From assembly GCF_000718555.1 (NCBI RefSeq), contig NZ_JOAN01000002.1, positions 124,001 to 188,000 on the forward strand: DNA of 64,000 nucleotides, given 5' to 3'. Under the pieces are notes generated by a model that was not told the origin of the DNA, searched no databases, and was given only the letters and a program-made list of their open reading frames with translations. The DNA is from Micromonospora chokoriensis (lineage in GTDB: Bacteria; Actinomycetota; Actinomycetes; Mycobacteriales; Micromonosporaceae). The position numbers and the translations under genes are program-made. Shown one piece after another: positions 50,900-60,101 of this stretch (the stretch's first letter is position 1; every line of letters starts with the position of its first letter).

Positions 50900-52717
50900 T
50901 CAGCTCAGCGTGAAGCGGTAGCTGCCCAGTCGTGCCATCAGAACGGGGTCGTTCGCGGATGAACTGCTCGGCCAGCTGGCGATGGTGTTCATGTCGCAGC
51001 TGCGGTAGTGATCGCAGGCCCGGAAGGAGTAGGCGGCGACGATGGGCTCGGTGATTGTTGCATGGGTGACCGATTCGTCGCCGGAGAGCCGTTGGTAGTA
51101 GAGGATCTTGTGCCCGGGATTGCTCATGGCTGTCGCGCTGGTCTCCGAGACGACGACGTCCGCGTAGGACCCGATCAGGGTCCAGTCTGTGCCGGTACCG
51201 TCGGCCTGGGGGTTGTTCGCCGACCAGGTGCGATAGAAGGCCGAGTTGGCGGCCATCTGGCTGCACTGGTGGGTGAAGGCCCCGCAGCCCAGCGCCAGCA
51301 CGTCGGAGATGCCGGCGAACGGCGAGGCGAGCGTGGAGACGTCCTCCACGTAGATGTAGGGGGCCCAGCCGACGAGATTTCGTTGGGTCCCCGAGATTGC
51401 CGCCATGGTGACGAGGCCACCCATCGAGTGGGCCACCACGTCGACGGCGACCCCGAAGCGCGCGTAGCGGTGGTAGATCTCCCAACTGAGTAGCCGGCCC
51501 AACTCCTCGATCGGGGTGTCGTGCGTGCCCTCTACGAGCCGGACATCGCAGTTGGTGTCCCCCTGGTAGAAGCCGACGGTTCTGGTGATCTCGGCGTAGG
51601 CGGGGTCCCCGTCCAGGCGGAAGTCGGCGACGGCGTTGGCCCAGTAGGAGTGGTTGCAGTCCGTCCCGGAGCCCCAGACGTATCCGTGGACGAAGTAGAC
51701 CGGCTTGGTCAGGCCGTCGGTGCGGCCAGGAGTGCCAGGAATGGTGGACGCTGGCAGGGAGAGGTCGCCGACCGTCCCGAAACCCACCCGAACGACGGCG
51801 GTGCCGCCGCCAGCGTAGGCCACCGACCAGCTCCCATCCCTTGGACGGAAGATGGTCAGGTCCGAGGAGCCGTCGCCGTCGAAGTCGCCCGGCACCGGCA
51901 TGTCGTCGTAACCACCCCACGACGAGCGCAGCACCGTGGTGCCGCCCCCGCCCCCGCCCTGGCTGAGCAGCCACTGCCCGGCTGCCGGACGGTAGAGGAG
52001 CATGTCGCTGCGGCGATCACCGTCGTAGTCGCCGGGGACGGGAATGTCGCTGCGACTGCCGCCGACCGTCCTGATTGTCGTGGTGCCACCGCCGGCGTAG
52101 GCAGCGAGCCAGCTTCCGTCGGGGCGGAACACCACCATGTCGAAGCGGCCGTCGCCGTTGTAGTCGCCCGGCACCGGGATGTCTCCGGGCCCGCCTCAGT
52201 TGTTCTTGAGTACCGCCGTGCCACCACTGCTGTAGGCGACCGACCAACTGCCGTCCGAGGCGCGGAACACCATCATGTCGTCACGGCCGTCGCCGTTGTA
52301 GTCGCCGGGGACCGGGAGGTCACCCTGGATGCCCCAATTGGTCTTGAGTACCGCCGTACCGCCGCCGGTGTAGGCGACGGACCAGCTGCCGTCCCAGGGA
52401 CGGAAGACGGCGATGTCGGTCAACGCATCGCCGTTGTAGTCGCCCGGAACCACCTCGTCGCGCAACTCACCCCAGCCGGTACGAAGCGTCACCTGCGTGC
52501 CGCCGGTGTAGCCCACCCGCCAGGTGCCACCGTTGGGGCCGGGGCGGTAGTAGGCGGGATCGGTCCTACCGTCACCGTCATAGTCACCGACCCGTGCGGG
52601 CGCCGTGGCGTGAGCGGCCGTCGCGGGTAGGACCACCAGCGATGCCAGCGCGGCCAGCAGGGCGATGAGCGCGATGCTGGTTGCTCGGACGGAACTGCTA
52701 CGGCGGTCTGATCCCAC
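50900..52717 (-). pseudogene. Secreted VCBS-repeat lipase-like gene interrupted by a TGA codon
   Basis: From the GTG at 52717 (GGAGG 7 bp upstream) the frame encodes a signal peptide (cut near AHATAP), about six VCBS/FG-GAP repeats (each GDYNGDGR-like, a calcium-binding pattern) and, after about residue 310, a PGAP1/lipase-like alpha/beta hydrolase with Ser in VVAHSMGGLV and an upstream YFVHGYVWGSG. The frame is open over 606 codons except for TGA at 52198-52196. The repeat before reads KTNWGIQGDLPVPG, and here KNN-stop-GGPGDIPVPG, so TGA stands where Trp (TGG) is expected. A single G-to-A change explains it. Either a recent pseudogene, readthrough or a sequencing error. Confidence 0.8.
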
Positions 52718-52749
52718 GGCTGGCCTCCGTTGTGCCTCGACACACGATC

Positions 52750-52787
52750 AGGCCCGGTGACCGCCACGAGTGGCGATCGCCGGGCCT
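52750..52787. promoter_or_regulatory. Hairpin in the leader region of the lipase-like gene
   Basis: AGGCCCGG (52750-52757) pairs with CCGGGCCT (52780-52787), and inside it CGCCAC pairs with GTGGCG. It lies 33 bp upstream of the lipase GTG, so it may be a 5' leader structure or a terminator. I cannot assign it to a known riboswitch. The remaining interval to 53121 contains no convincing gene. Confidence 0.4.
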
Positions 52788-53121
52788 ACCCCCGTTCAGG
52801 TCATCGGCTCGCCCCCCAGGTGCTTCGGGCCGCAACCTCTGGTCAAAGGATTCCGGCCGTCACTAAGCGCTCTCCTAACTGCCGACTATGTCGCCGACAT
52901 ACTCGAGACCGACCCGACGTCACTACATCGCGGCTCAGCCACGGCTATGTGGATCACACGGTCCGGCGTCTCTCAGCACGCACCGCGCTTTCACTGGTCA
53001 GTTGGGACGATCGACGCTCACCTCTGGACCCGGCACCGGCGGACCGGCAGAATCGACGACGGCGTTTCGGTTGCCGGTTGACGGGGAGAACGCGTCTCAT
53101 CGACGCAGGATTGATGTGGAT

Positions 53122-56100
53122 ATGGACGCATCCGCGTCTGAGGTACGCGTCGGTGAGCTCGTTGCGCGCCACCGCCGAAGGATCGGGTTCACTCAGGACG
53201 CGCTCGCCGAACGCAGCGGCGTCAGCGTTCGGACCCTCCGCGACATCGAGAAGGATCGGGTACGGCATCCGCACGTTGATTCGCTGGAGCGTCTGGCCGC
53301 CGCACTTGAGTTGTCGGCGGACGACCGGAGCGAGCTGCTCTCGGCCGCGAGGGTCGACAGCCGGCTCGGCGGCGACCAGGTCCGCATCGACGTGCTCGGG
53401 CCGCTGGTGGTTCGCCGCGGTGGCAGATCCGTCACCATCGCGACGTCGGCCCAGCGAGGGTTACTCGGACTGCTGGCGCTGCGGCTCAACCGGCCGGTCG
53501 GCCGCGACGAGATCGTGGAGATGCTCTGGGGCAGCACGCCGCCCAAGACCGCCGTCACCCAGATCCACATGGCGATCGGCCAACTCCGCTCGATGCTGGA
53601 GCCTCTTCGCCCGCAGCGCTCACCCGGAGGGATGATCCAGCTCAACCACGCCGGCTACCTGCTGCACCTGGCCGATGAACACCTCGATCTCACCCGATTC
53701 ACCGCCATGCTCGGGCGGGCCCGGTCCCTGCGGAAGGAGCGGCCGACCGAGGCGTTGGACCTGCTCGACCAGGCGTTGCGCTGCTGGCGTGGCCCGGTGT
53801 TGGCCGATGCCAACCCGAGGCTGCGCGACCATCCGGTCGCTCGTGCGGCGGGCCAGCTGCGCCTGGACGCGGCCCTACTCCTGGCCGACGTCGCCATCGA
53901 GATACGCCGCTACGACCGGGCCGTGGCACCGCTGCGCCACCTCGCGCAGGACGAGCCCTATCACGAGGGGGTGCACGCCCGGCTCATGCTGGCGCTCACC
54001 GGAGGCGGTGAGCGGGCCACAGCGCTACGGCTCTTCGCCGAGGTGCGCGAGCGCCTGATTGAGGAGCTCGGGGTGGAACCGGCTCAGGAGTTGCAGAGCG
54101 CGCACCTCCGGGTCCTGCGCGACGAGGTGCCCGAGCAGGACGACGACCACGATGATGACGAGTCTCCAGGGCTGGTCCGCAGGCTACGACTCGCCCGGTC
54201 GGTGGCGGTGCCCTCGATGCTGCCACCGGACATCGCCGACTTCACCGGCCGCGACAGGGCTGTCGACGAGTTGTTGACGCTGCTGACCGCTGGCTCGTCG
54301 ACCCTGGTGATCGCGGCGATCACCGGCATGGGTGGGATCGGCAAGACGGCGCTTGCCGTGCACGTGGCGCACCTGGCCGCGGAGACCTACCCGGATGGTC
54401 GGCTGTACGTGAACCTGCGCGGTTCGGAGCTGCGCCCGATGGAGCCGGGTGAGGTCCTGGCGAGGTTCCTGCGCGCACTTGGCGTCGACAACCGGGCGGT
54501 GCCCGACGACGTGGTGGAACGCGCGGCCCTGTACCGCAGCCGTCTCGCCGACCGTCGAGTGCTTGTCGTCCTGGACAACGCGGCTTCCGAGGAGCAGGTC
54601 CGGCCGCTGCTGCCCGGCGCGGCCACCTGCGCGGTGCTCATCACCGGCCGAACCCGGCTCACCGGCGTCGAGGGTGCGCGCCTGATCGACCTCGACGTGT
54701 TCGATCCGGACAACGCGCTGCGCCTGTTGGGCCGGATCGCCGGCTCGCAACGGGTCGGAGCGGAGCAGGTCGACGCGGCCGAAGTCGTGCGGCTGTGTGG
54801 AGGACTGCCGCTGGCCGTACGGGTCGCCGGTGCTCGCCTCACCGCCCGGCCCGGGTGGCGACTGGCGCACCTCGCGGAGCTGCTCGCCGACGAGAGGCGC
54901 AGACTCGACCGGCTTGCCGCAGGTGACTTGGAGGTCCGCGCGTCACTGGCGTTGAGCTATCAGGGCCTGCCCGAGGCCGCCGGACGGCTGTTTCGGATGC
55001 TCGGGTTGTTCACCATGCAGGATTTTCCGGCCTGGTTGCCGGCCTGCCTGCTGGGCACCTCCCTCGACGATGCCACCGAACACGTCGACGCGTTGGTCGA
55101 CGCCCAGCTGCTGGCGATGGTGGGGTCCGATCAGATCGGGCAGATCCGCTACCGCTTCCACGACCTCGTACGCCTCTATGCACGGGAACGCGCCGAGGCT
55201 GAGGACGGCGCGGACCGCTGCGCGGCGGTGCTGGCGCGCGGGCTCGGGGCCTGGCTGGCGTTCGCCGAGCGAATGGCGACCGACGTGCCCGGTCCCTGCT
55301 ACGCGGCGATCCACGGGTCGGCACCCCGTACCCCGATCGGGTTCGTGACTGACGGGTCGATGCCCCGGTTCGAGGCGTTGGACTGGTTCGACGCCGAACG
55401 CTCGGCGCTGCGGGCCGCGATCCGGCAGGCCTGCGATCTTGGCCTGGACGAGCTGGCGTTCGGGCTGGCCGGGTGCATGGAGAAATACTTCGACATCCGC
55501 GGGATGTACCTCGAGTGGGCTGCCACCAACGAGTTGGTGCTGCAAACCTGCCAGCGAAACGACAACGTCCTCGGCGCGGCCGTCATGCTGCGCGGTCTCG
55601 TGGACGTGCGCACCTGGAGTTCGGGTCAACAGGCTGGCGAGGCGATGGCGGCCCTACGGGCGGACGGGGCCCGGCTGCTGGAGATGTTCACCAGTCTGGG
55701 AGAGCGGCGGGGCATGGCGGACGCCGCCGTCATCTGTTCCTGGGGCCTGAGCGCACAGGGCGCGGTAGAGGAGGCGGTGGCGATGGGAGAACGCTCGCTC
55801 CGCCTTGCCGAGGAGACCGGCCATCTCGGCGGGCAGGCCCGCGCCCACGTCGCGCTCGCGGTCGCCCATGGCGAGCAGACCCGGCTGGACCAGGCCTTAG
55901 CCCACCTCAACGCCGCACTGGCGCTGGCCCGCGCACTCGGTACTCCGCGCTACGAGTCGACCGTGCTGCAGTTCCTCGGTATGGCCCATCGGGAGGCCGG
56001 CGACCTCGACCTGAGCCGCCAAGCCCTGGCCGAGTCGTTGGCTATCTCCGGGCGCTACCGCGACCACTACGCCGAGGTGTTGACGATGCTGGCGTTGGCC

Positions 56101-56469
56101 CGCGTCCACCTGAGCAGCGGTGACCCGGACATGGCCCGGGACGCCGCGGCGTCCTCCCTCGTACTGGCTCGCGAGTACACGATGACCCACCACATCGCGG
56201 ACGCGCTCCAGGTGCTCGGTGAGATCGAGCTGGCTGAGGGGCGTCCGGACGAGGCCGTTGAGCACCTGGAGGAGTCGGTGCGGCTGTGGCGGACACGCGG
56301 CTGGCCCTCGTTCCTGGCCGCGGCGCTGACGATCATCGGCACGGCATACCGGGAGAACGACCCTCCCGCCGCGCGCCGCGCCTGGACGGAGGCGCTCGGC
56401 ATCTACGCCGGCCTCGGCGATGGCACTCGCGCCGAGGCGGTGGCCGTCCTGCGCGCGGGGCTGGAGTAG
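53122..56469 (+). CDS. HTH-SARP-NB-ARC-TPR transcriptional regulator (AfsR-like fusion)
   Basis: The 1115-residue protein joins an XRE helix-turn-helix (about 8-65; FTQDALAERSGVSVRTLRDI), an OmpR-type winged helix (about 90-170; RIDVLGPLVVRRGGRSVTI), a bacterial transcriptional activation domain (about 175-320), an NB-ARC STAND ATPase (P-loop GMGGIGKTALAVH; LVVLDNAASEEQVRPL) and a long TPR region (about 750-1100). AfsR has the last four parts; the added XRE domain gives two DNA-binding units in one chain. I chose the ATG at 53122, since no domain lies in the 78 residues before. ATP-dependent oligomerisation after ligand binding to the TPR region is the family model. Target unknown. Confidence 0.9.
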   Translation: MDASASEVRVGELVARHRRRIGFTQDALAERSGVSVRTLRDIEKDRVRHPHVDSLERLAAALELSADDRSELLSAARVDSRLGGDQVRIDVLGPLVVRRGGRSVTIATSAQRGLLGLLALRLNRPVGRDEIVEMLWGSTPPKTAVTQIHMAIGQLRSMLEPLRPQRSPGGMIQLNHAGYLLHLADEHLDLTRFTAMLGRARSLRKERPTEALDLLDQALRCWRGPVLADANPRLRDHPVARAAGQLRLDAALLLADVAIEIRRYDRAVAPLRHLAQDEPYHEGVHARLMLALTGGGERATALRLFAEVRERLIEELGVEPAQELQSAHLRVLRDEVPEQDDDHDDDESPGLVRRLRLARSVAVPSMLPPDIADFTGRDRAVDELLTLLTAGSSTLVIAAITGMGGIGKTALAVHVAHLAAETYPDGRLYVNLRGSELRPMEPGEVLARFLRALGVDNRAVPDDVVERAALYRSRLADRRVLVVLDNAASEEQVRPLLPGAATCAVLITGRTRLTGVEGARLIDLDVFDPDNALRLLGRIAGSQRVGAEQVDAAEVVRLCGGLPLAVRVAGARLTARPGWRLAHLAELLADERRRLDRLAAGDLEVRASLALSYQGLPEAAGRLFRMLGLFTMQDFPAWLPACLLGTSLDDATEHVDALVDAQLLAMVGSDQIGQIRYRFHDLVRLYARERAEAEDGADRCAAVLARGLGAWLAFAERMATDVPGPCYAAIHGSAPRTPIGFVTDGSMPRFEALDWFDAERSALRAAIRQACDLGLDELAFGLAGCMEKYFDIRGMYLEWAATNELVLQTCQRNDNVLGAAVMLRGLVDVRTWSSGQQAGEAMAALRADGARLLEMFTSLGERRGMADAAVICSWGLSAQGAVEEAVAMGERSLRLAEETGHLGGQARAHVALAVAHGEQTRLDQALAHLNAALALARALGTPRYESTVLQFLGMAHREAGDLDLSRQALAESLAISGRYRDHYAEVLTMLALARVHLSSGDPDMARDAAASSLVLAREYTMTHHIADALQVLGEIELAEGRPDEAVEHLEESVRLWRTRGWPSFLAAALTIIGTAYRENDPPAARRAWTEALGIYAGLGDGTRAEAVAVLRAGLE

Positions 56470-56584
56470 GTCGCTCACTCGGCAGGGGGCGAGAGATCGC
56501 TCTGGTGACGGAGGCGGTGCTCCCGGTGTCGATGCGATGGTCAGGCCACCACCGGGGCGGCACCGACATCAGCGGGGAGAGGTC

Positions 56585-57772
56585 ATGAGCAAGCATGCTG
56601 TGCGGGCGGCACGGATGTTCGACGGCGAGCGGCTCGTCGACGGCGGGGTGCTGGTCCTGCTCGACGGCGGGCGCATCGCTGGCGTACACCAGGGTTGGGC
56701 CGAGGCGCCGGAAGGCTGGCCGCTGCGCGAGGAGCCGGACGGCACGCTGCTGCCCGGCTTGGTCGACGCGCACGTACACCTGTGCGCCGATGCTGGGCCT
56801 GATGCGCTAGGCCGGCTCGCGCAGCGTCCCGAGACAGACCACGATGCGGTCGTCGAAGCATCGCTGCGTGCGCACCTGGCGGCCGGCGTCACGACGGTCC
56901 GGGACCTGGGCGACCAGCGCGACGCGGTGCTCCGATGGCGGGAACGGGGGGTGCGTGACGACCTGCCAACGGTGGTGGGGTCGGGGGCGCCGGTCACCAG
57001 CGTCGGCGGGCACTGCTGGTCGATGGGGGGCGAGGCGAGCGGTGTCGACGGGGTCCGCGAGGCCGTTCGGCTGCGGGCGGCGGCCGGCGCGGACCTGGTG
57101 AAGGTCATGGCCAGCGGTGGGGTGTTCACCCCCGGCACCGACACCACCCGGCCGCAGTTCACCGACCAGGAGCTGGCCGCCGCACTGACCCAGGCGCATG
57201 ATCTGGGCCTGCCGGTGACCGCGCACGCGCACGCGCTCAGCGCGGTGGAGCAGGCGTTGCGCATCGGTGTCGACGGCATCGAGCACTGCACGTGCGTGAC
57301 CGCGACCGGCGCCCACGTCCCCGCCGAGCTGGCGGACCGGCTGGCCGCGTCCGGGGTGGCGGCCTGTCCCACACTCGGCACCGACCCGGCCGTGGTCACG
57401 CCACCGGAGGTGGTCGAGATGGCGGCGCGGGCCGGGCTCAGCGAGGCCGCGCTGCGCGAGGGCGCTGCCACCCTGCACCGGGCCGGGGTCCGTCTGGTGG
57501 CCGGTTCGGACGCGGGCCTCGGCCCCGCGAAGCCGCACGGGATCCTGCCGGAGACGCTCGTCGAGTACGTGGCCTGCGGAATTTCCGCCGCCGCTGCCCT
57601 CACCGCGGCCACCTCGGTCGGTGCCGAGGTGTGTGGTCTCGGGCAGCGCAAGGGCCGCGTCCGCCCCGGATTCGAGGCCGACCTGCTGGTCGTGCAGGGC
57701 GACCCGACGAGCGACATCACGGTGCTGCGCCGCCCGCTCGCCGTGTACCGCGCCGGCGATCCGGTGGCCTGA
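56585..57772 (+). CDS. Metal-dependent amidohydrolase (imidazolonepropionase/prolidase-like)
   Basis: The 395-residue protein has the amidohydrolase signature: GLVDAHVHLCAD (HxH metal ligands), a Lys in DLVKVMASGG that can be carboxylated, His in AHAHALSAV and IEHCTCV, and Asp in AGSDAGLGP. GGAGAGG precedes the ATG. The subgroup includes Xaa-Pro and Xaa-Arg/Lys dipeptidases and related deaminases. The substrate is unknown. It follows the HTH-SARP gene on the same strand after 115 bp. Confidence 0.9.
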   Translation: MSKHAVRAARMFDGERLVDGGVLVLLDGGRIAGVHQGWAEAPEGWPLREEPDGTLLPGLVDAHVHLCADAGPDALGRLAQRPETDHDAVVEASLRAHLAAGVTTVRDLGDQRDAVLRWRERGVRDDLPTVVGSGAPVTSVGGHCWSMGGEASGVDGVREAVRLRAAAGADLVKVMASGGVFTPGTDTTRPQFTDQELAAALTQAHDLGLPVTAHAHALSAVEQALRIGVDGIEHCTCVTATGAHVPAELADRLAASGVAACPTLGTDPAVVTPPEVVEMAARAGLSEAALREGAATLHRAGVRLVAGSDAGLGPAKPHGILPETLVEYVACGISAAAALTAATSVGAEVCGLGQRKGRVRPGFEADLLVVQGDPTSDITVLRRPLAVYRAGDPVA

Positions 57773-57821
57773 CGACGTCACCGGGTCGAGGTGATTCGGC
57801 CAGGCGAGCGGCCAACACGCC

Positions 57822-57850
57822 TTGACAGTCGTCGATGTTAACGCCAACAT
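57822..57850 (+). promoter_or_regulatory. Promoter with overlapping LacI-type operator for GH43 gene
   Basis: TTGACA (57822-57827), a 17-bp spacer and CAACAT (57845-57850) form a good promoter. The inverted repeat ATGTT-AACGCC-AACAT (57835-57850) covers the spacer and -10 box. It resembles the ATGTTAACGTTAACAT-like operators of actinobacterial LacI regulators of plant-polysaccharide genes. A regulator bound here would block transcription. It is not the same motif as at 7306 and 7631, so a different LacI protein is likely. Confidence 0.6.
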
Positions 57851-57934
57851 GAAGTCCGCCACCTGGCCGCAACGCCGCCGTCACATTCCCAGCCCTTCGC
57901 TGGTCAGTGGCCGCCCCAATCTCGCGGAGGACAG

Positions 57935-59431
57935 ATGCCGCTGCCACTTGATCGCACCGACCCGGTCATCCGCCGAGCCGGCCGCCATGGCCCTCGACGT
58001 CTGCGGTCGGTGCTGGCCGCGATGCTGGTGGTGCTCGCCGTGTCGGCCGGCCTGCCCGTGGCCGGGCCGGCGCACGCCGCACCGGCCGTCAACTACACCA
58101 ACCCGCTGGTGAACCAGCGGGCCGATCCGCACATCTTCCGGCACACCGACGGCTACTACTACCTGACCGCGACGGTGCCGCAGTACGACCGGATCGTGCT
58201 GCGACGCGCGACCACCCTGCAGGGGTTGGCGACGGCGGCGGAGACGACGATCTGGAACCGGCACACCAGCGGAGAGATGGGCGCCCACATCTGGGCGCCA
58301 GAGATCCACTTCATCAACAACCGGTGGTACGTCTACTTCGCCGCCGGCCGGACCGATGACGTGTGGCGAATCCGGATGTACGTGCTGGAGAACGCCAACG
58401 CGAATCCGCTGACCGGTTCGTGGACCGAGCGCGGCCGGATCACCACCCCCTGGGACACCTTCAGCCTGGACGCCTCGACCTTCGTCGCCAACGGGGTGCG
58501 CTATCTGACCTGGGCACAGCAGGAGCCGAGCACGCCCAACAACTCCAACGTCTACCTCGCCCGAATGGGTGCCAACCCGTGGCAGATCACGGGCACCGTG
58601 ACCCGGCTCGTCGTGCCCACGTACGACTGGGAGACCCGCGGCTACCGGGTCGCCGAGGGGCCGGCGGTGGTCCAACGCAACGGCCGTCTCTTCCTGACCT
58701 ACTCGGCCAGCGCCACGGACGCCAACTACTGCCTGGGCATGCTGAGCGCCTCGGCCACCGCGAACCTGCTCGACGCCGCCTCCTGGAGCAAGAGCCCCAG
58801 CCCGGTGTTCGCCAGCAACGCGGCCACCGGCCAGTACGGCCCCGGCCACAACTCGTTCACCGTCTCCGAGGATGGGCAGAGCGACATCCTCGTCTACCAC
58901 GACCGGAACTACCGCGACATCAGCGGCGATCCGCTCAACGATCCGAACCGACGTACCAGGCTGCAGAAGGTCTACTGGAACGCCGATGGCACCCCGAACT
59001 TCGGCATCCCGGTGCCGGACGGGGCCACGCCGGTTCGGCTGCGCTCACATGACCAGACCAGCAGCTACATCCGGCACTACGACTATCGGGCCCGGATCGA
59101 GCCGAACGTGACCAACCTGGCCGACTCCCAGTTCCGCATCGTCAACGGCCTGGCTGGCAGCGGATCGGTGTCGCTGGAGTCGACAAACTTCCCCGGTTAC
59201 TACCTACGCCACCGGGGCTACGCCCTGTACGTCGAGAAGAACGACGGCTCGGCGCTGTTCGGCGGCGATGCGAGCTTCCGCCGCCAGGCCGGCCTCGTCG
59301 ACAGCGCCGGGATCTCGCTGGAGTCGCAGAACTTCCCGGGCCGATACGTGCGCCACCGCGACGGACTGCTCTATATCGAGGCGGTCAGTTCGAGCGCCGA
59401 CCGCGGCTCGGCCACCTTCCACCTGGAGTAA
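57935..59431 (+). CDS. Secreted GH43 arabinofuranosidase with AbfB (CBM42) domain
   Basis: The 498-residue protein has a signal peptide (cut near AHAAPA), a GH43 five-bladed propeller (about 52-365) and a C-terminal AbfB arabinose-binding domain (about 365-498). GH43 residues: base Asp in NQRADPHIF, a WAPEIHFINN signature, and acid Glu in RVAEGPAV. The AbfB beta-trefoil shows repeats SLESTNFPGYYLRHR and SLESQNFPGRYVRHR. GGAGGACAG precedes the ATG. It should remove arabinofuranose from arabinoxylan or arabinan outside the cell, feeding the importer and GH51 enzyme of the first region. Confidence 0.92.
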   Translation: MPLPLDRTDPVIRRAGRHGPRRLRSVLAAMLVVLAVSAGLPVAGPAHAAPAVNYTNPLVNQRADPHIFRHTDGYYYLTATVPQYDRIVLRRATTLQGLATAAETTIWNRHTSGEMGAHIWAPEIHFINNRWYVYFAAGRTDDVWRIRMYVLENANANPLTGSWTERGRITTPWDTFSLDASTFVANGVRYLTWAQQEPSTPNNSNVYLARMGANPWQITGTVTRLVVPTYDWETRGYRVAEGPAVVQRNGRLFLTYSASATDANYCLGMLSASATANLLDAASWSKSPSPVFASNAATGQYGPGHNSFTVSEDGQSDILVYHDRNYRDISGDPLNDPNRRTRLQKVYWNADGTPNFGIPVPDGATPVRLRSHDQTSSYIRHYDYRARIEPNVTNLADSQFRIVNGLAGSGSVSLESTNFPGYYLRHRGYALYVEKNDGSALFGGDASFRRQAGLVDSAGISLESQNFPGRYVRHRDGLLYIEAVSSSADRGSATFHLE

Positions 59432-59526
59432 CTCACGGCGGCCGCTGACGGGGGTGCTGGAAGCTGCGCCGGCCCGGGCGGGTCGCCGGGTTTCGCCGCC
59501 TGTCGCCTTCGGGTAGCGGATGGCTC

Positions 59527-60051
59527 ATGAACCGCAATCTCGTCAAGGCGTTGCAGGTGGCGTGGGAGCTGCCGGAGTTCCGCACCGGGGTACGACACGT
59601 CGTCGACCTCGATGAGGTCGCGGTGCTGCTGGCCACGCTCTCCGTCCCCGACCATGACCACGAGGTAGAGCGCAGCCTGCTGAGCCTGCTGCGCTCCGCC
59701 CTGGACACGGTCGAGATTCGGGAAGCGGTGTTGCTCCTGCTGGAGCAGGACGAGGTACGCCGACCGCTCGTCGCGGCGGCGGTGCAGCCGCTCGCGGACC
59801 GGCCGGGCCAGGCTGCCGCCATCGCTTCGGCGGCCGAGGATCCCGCGGTGCGGCGGGAGGTGCGGGCGGTGCTGGCCAGCGCCAAGGTGCGCGAGCTGAT
59901 CTGGCAGGCGATCGAGAATCAGCTCAGCGACGACCGGTTCGGTCTGATCCGCCGGGCGGCGGTGCTGTTCGTGCGGCACCCGAGCGTCCGGCGCCTCGCC
60001 TGGGCCCTGCGCCGGCACGGGGTGTTACGCGAACTACGCCGCAAGCGGTGA
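59527..60051 (+). CDS. All-helical protein of unknown function
   Basis: The 174-residue protein is predicted helical throughout, with HEAT-like pairs (VLLATLSVPDHDHEVERSLL, AVLLLLEQDEVRRPLVAAAV, ASAAEDPAVRREVRAVLASA). No catalytic motif and no signal peptide. It follows the GH43 gene after 95 bp; no functional link is apparent. No family recognised. Confidence 0.7.
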   Translation: MNRNLVKALQVAWELPEFRTGVRHVVDLDEVAVLLATLSVPDHDHEVERSLLSLLRSALDTVEIREAVLLLLEQDEVRRPLVAAAVQPLADRPGQAAAIASAAEDPAVRREVRAVLASAKVRELIWQAIENQLSDDRFGLIRRAAVLFVRHPSVRRLAWALRRHGVLRELRRKR

Positions 60052-60101
60052 GCCACGCCAGCCAATGCCATTGGCACGCTCGCTTGACCCCGGACACCAG
60101 A

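Noticed and set aside
52750..52787. Riboswitch (c-di-AMP ydaO or similar) upstream of the secreted lipase-like gene
   Set aside because: Only a simple nested hairpin of 38 bases is present; the longer conserved core of known riboswitches is not seen.
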